Assembly: GCA_964621215.1 (NCBI GenBank)
Contig: CAZULF010000008.1
Coordinates: 1 to 34,549, forward strand
Reading direction: 5' to 3'
DNA length: 34,549 bases
Source of the DNA: CAZULF01 sp964621215
GTDB lineage: Bacteria; Pseudomonadota; Gammaproteobacteria; UBA1113
Shown piece after piece: positions 33,292 through 34,549 of this stretch. Each line of letters begins with the position of its first letter. The first letter of the stretch is position 1. The notes under the pieces were generated by a model. That model was not told the DNA's origin, ran no database searches, and saw only the letters and a list, made by a program, of their open reading frames with translations. Made by a program: the position numbers and the translations under genes.

Positions 33292-33804
33292 CTAAAATCG
33301 TCGTCCATAAAAACTTTCTATCACGCTAACGGCATTACCGGTTGCACCGGTAGAACGCGCAACAATGCGGAAAACCGTAACGGGGCCGCCACCAGGATTT
33401 TGACCATAATTATAAATATTCAAGCTGACACCAGTGCCGCCATAGACTCCAACTAATTCAATAAAATATTGTGGCGTCACTACTCCGGTCCAGGTTTGAG
33501 TGGAGTTAATCACGCCCGCACCTGTCCATGTTGCACTTAATAATGAATTGGGCGCATTACCTTGAGTATACAATCCATTGGAATTATTAAAGCTGGTGGT
33601 ATCAGTTAGTCCATCAATATAGACTTCTGCTTCACGCATCACACTATCTGCTATTTGTAGCGATAAACTTGTATCACGCCAATTACTCGCAATTTTTTCT
33701 TCAGTCGGTGTGGTCTGTAAGGTGCTGACCGCAAGAAAGGTCAGTATCAGCAATATAATAATACTGACAACTAATACTATGCCTTTCTGTTTGTGACTGC
33801 CCAT
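33292..33804 (-). CDS. pilX: Type IV pilus minor pilin-like protein PilX
   Basis: A minor pilin that with PilW and PilY1 primes pilus assembly. The 170-residue product starts MGSHKQKGIVLVVSIIILLI, a PilX-type N-terminus with a Gly before the hydrophobic helix and no Glu5. The family core TLQTTPTEEKIASNWRDTSLS then LQIADSVMREAE is clear. The C-terminus FRIVARSTGATGNAV ... ESFYGRRF is typical. It has AGGAGA before the ATG overlapping the pilW stop, and its own stop overlaps the pilY1 ribosome site: a three-gene operon with 10-base gaps. Confidence 0.93.
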   Translation of the reverse strand: MGSHKQKGIVLVVSIIILLILTFLAVSTLQTTPTEEKIASNWRDTSLSLQIADSVMREAEVYIDGLTDTTSFNNSNGLYTQGNAPNSLLSATWTGAGVINSTQTWTGVVTPQYFIELVGVYGGTGVSLNIYNYGQNPGGGPVTVFRIVARSTGATGNAVSVIESFYGRRF

Positions 33805-33814
33805 AGCCGCTCTC

Positions 33815-34549
33815 CTATGCGTTAATTCGATTACGCAAATTCACTGTTGTTGTATAAACCTGGCGTAACCGTTTATCCGTTGGTGTGATCGTTTGTCCGT
33901 TTAAGGTGTACGGTGTGATAGCCGGTAAAATATTATTTTCTAAACTAGCCACTACCAGACTGATGCGCACACTCACCACATTCGACATCGATGTCACTTG
34001 ATCCGCACGCACATAGCGATTAGCTGACCCATCCGCATCCGTGTCTTCGCCGTATAAAATAAGCATATTCTCAATGCCTTCTACTAATTCTTGTGCTCCT
34101 GCTGCATTGGTGAGAAATAAAGACGGTAGCGCACCAGTACCGGTTTGGATGCTATACATATTGACATAGGGTAAATACACATAAGCATCAGCACCATAAA
34201 CCTTAGATAAAGAATTACTAGCATTGCCTGGTGTGGTTCCACCTGCTGCGTGTTGCAATGTGCCTGAGCTCGCATTCGCATTAGTCACTTGGAAAATATC
34301 ACCTTGAACACAATCAGCTACCATCACGATCGTTCCACTCGAAATACTACTCGTCGCGTTAGTTGTCACAGCATCACTCATAGTGACTGGGAGAGGGGGA
34401 ATTACATAATTAAGACCACTGGCTGGAATTGAACTGCTAATGGTGATGGTGTCACTCCCTGCGATAATAGCGCCTCCCGTACCTTGGTTTGCTGTTCCTG
34501 CCAAGCCATTAGCAAAATTGTAATATCCGGTTCCACCCCCAGTTAATTG
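33815..34549 (-). CDS. pilW: Type IV pilus assembly protein PilW, 5' end cut by window edge
   Basis: The C-terminal part of PilW, a minor pilin needed with PilX and PilY1. The frame is open to the right edge (QLTGGGTGYYNFANGLAGTA ...), so the N-terminal prepilin signal lies outside the window; the TTG at 34504 is not a real start. Landmarks of the family are ELVEGIENMLILYGEDTDAD followed by GSANRYVRADQV, then VVSVRISLVVASL and the end RLRQVYTTTVNLRNRI. Position directly upstream of pilX and pilY1 supports the call. Confidence 0.9.
   Translation of the reverse strand, partial: QLTGGGTGYYNFANGLAGTANQGTGGAIIAGSDTITISSSIPASGLNYVIPPLPVTMSDAVTTNATSSISSGTIVMVADCVQGDIFQVTNANASSGTLQHAAGGTTPGNASNSLSKVYGADAYVYLPYVNMYSIQTGTGALPSLFLTNAAGAQELVEGIENMLILYGEDTDADGSANRYVRADQVTSMSNVVSVRISLVVASLENNILPAITPYTLNGQTITPTDKRLRQVYTTTVNLRNRINA

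Noticed and set aside
1..34549. CRISPR array, tRNA/rRNA genes, transposases or prophage genes
   Set aside because: I looked for regularly spaced direct repeats, cloverleaf-like sequence and transposase or integrase motifs and saw none. The repeats present are palindromic and scattered.

Overview
The window looks like part of an AT-leaning gammaproteobacterial chromosome. The gene content fits the Legionellales/Coxiella side of the group: surE-nlpD-rpoS, phhA-phhB, a pilW-pilX-pilY1 set, E. coli-like FadD, HtpG and Uup, many small palindromic repeats, and one very AT-rich accessory operon with effector-like features. This placement is inferred from gene content and style; no rRNA or other phylogenetic marker is present to prove it.

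Layout. (1) 1-2786 (+): the 3' part of an alpha/beta hydrolase, overlapping uup (ABC-F ATPase). (2) 2783-12681 (-): an AT-rich three-gene island. It holds a 2702-residue filamentous-haemagglutinin-like beta-helix protein without a visible Sec signal or TPS domain, a 161-residue membrane/coiled-coil protein, and a 403-residue membrane/coiled-coil protein. The C-terminal half of the last one carries the His-Trp ... Asn ... Gln ... Cys-Gly pattern of CE-clan (Ulp1/deubiquitinase-type) cysteine proteases. This is the most novel-looking part of the window. (3) 12960-13304 (+): a small conserved protein. It is followed by a roughly 200-bp element with terminal inverted repeats and a nested hairpin. 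(4) 13559-15214 (-): fadD. (5) 15323-18296 (+): a compact run minC-hisC-phhA-phhB with overlapping start/stop codons. PhhA, PhhB and a HisC-type aminotransferase together make a phenylalanine/tyrosine module. (6) 18323-21276: a degraded zone with a degenerate GGDEF/EAL protein of LapD-like layout, a wrbA 3' remnant fused to its end, a damaged palindromic repeat, and a MerR/TipAS-type regulator gene broken by two in-frame stops. (7) 21419-22023 (+): a Phd/PIN toxin-antitoxin pair. (8) 22058-23944 (-): htpG, with a clear heat-shock sigma-32 type promoter. (9) 24038-30164 (+): cytochrome b561, a type IV pilin, then surE-nlpD-rpoS and a Kef-type antiporter. (10) 30276-34549 (-): pilY1, pilX and a truncated pilW.

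Recurring theme. A palindromic element of about 77 bp (arms starting CGTCGTCCCGCGG and ending CGGGACGACG) occurs four times between 20059 and 30261. One copy lies in frame inside the signal peptide region of nlpD, much as Rickettsia palindromic elements lie inside genes. One copy separates nlpD from rpoS, one short copy forms a hairpin between the convergent antiporter and pilY1 genes, and one is damaged within the wrbA debris. A second repeat family (GTAGCCTGGATGGAGC) bounds the element upstream of fadD and supplies the stop codon of the antiporter gene.

How the genes work together. NlpD, RpoS and SurE form the usual envelope/stationary-phase cluster, with pcm absent. PilW, PilX and PilY1 are minor pilins and the tip adhesin that would work with the separately encoded pilin at 24652. 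The three island genes are probably one transcription unit. Two of its products share an N-terminal membrane segment plus coiled coil and may assemble with each other or with the giant protein; this is inference.
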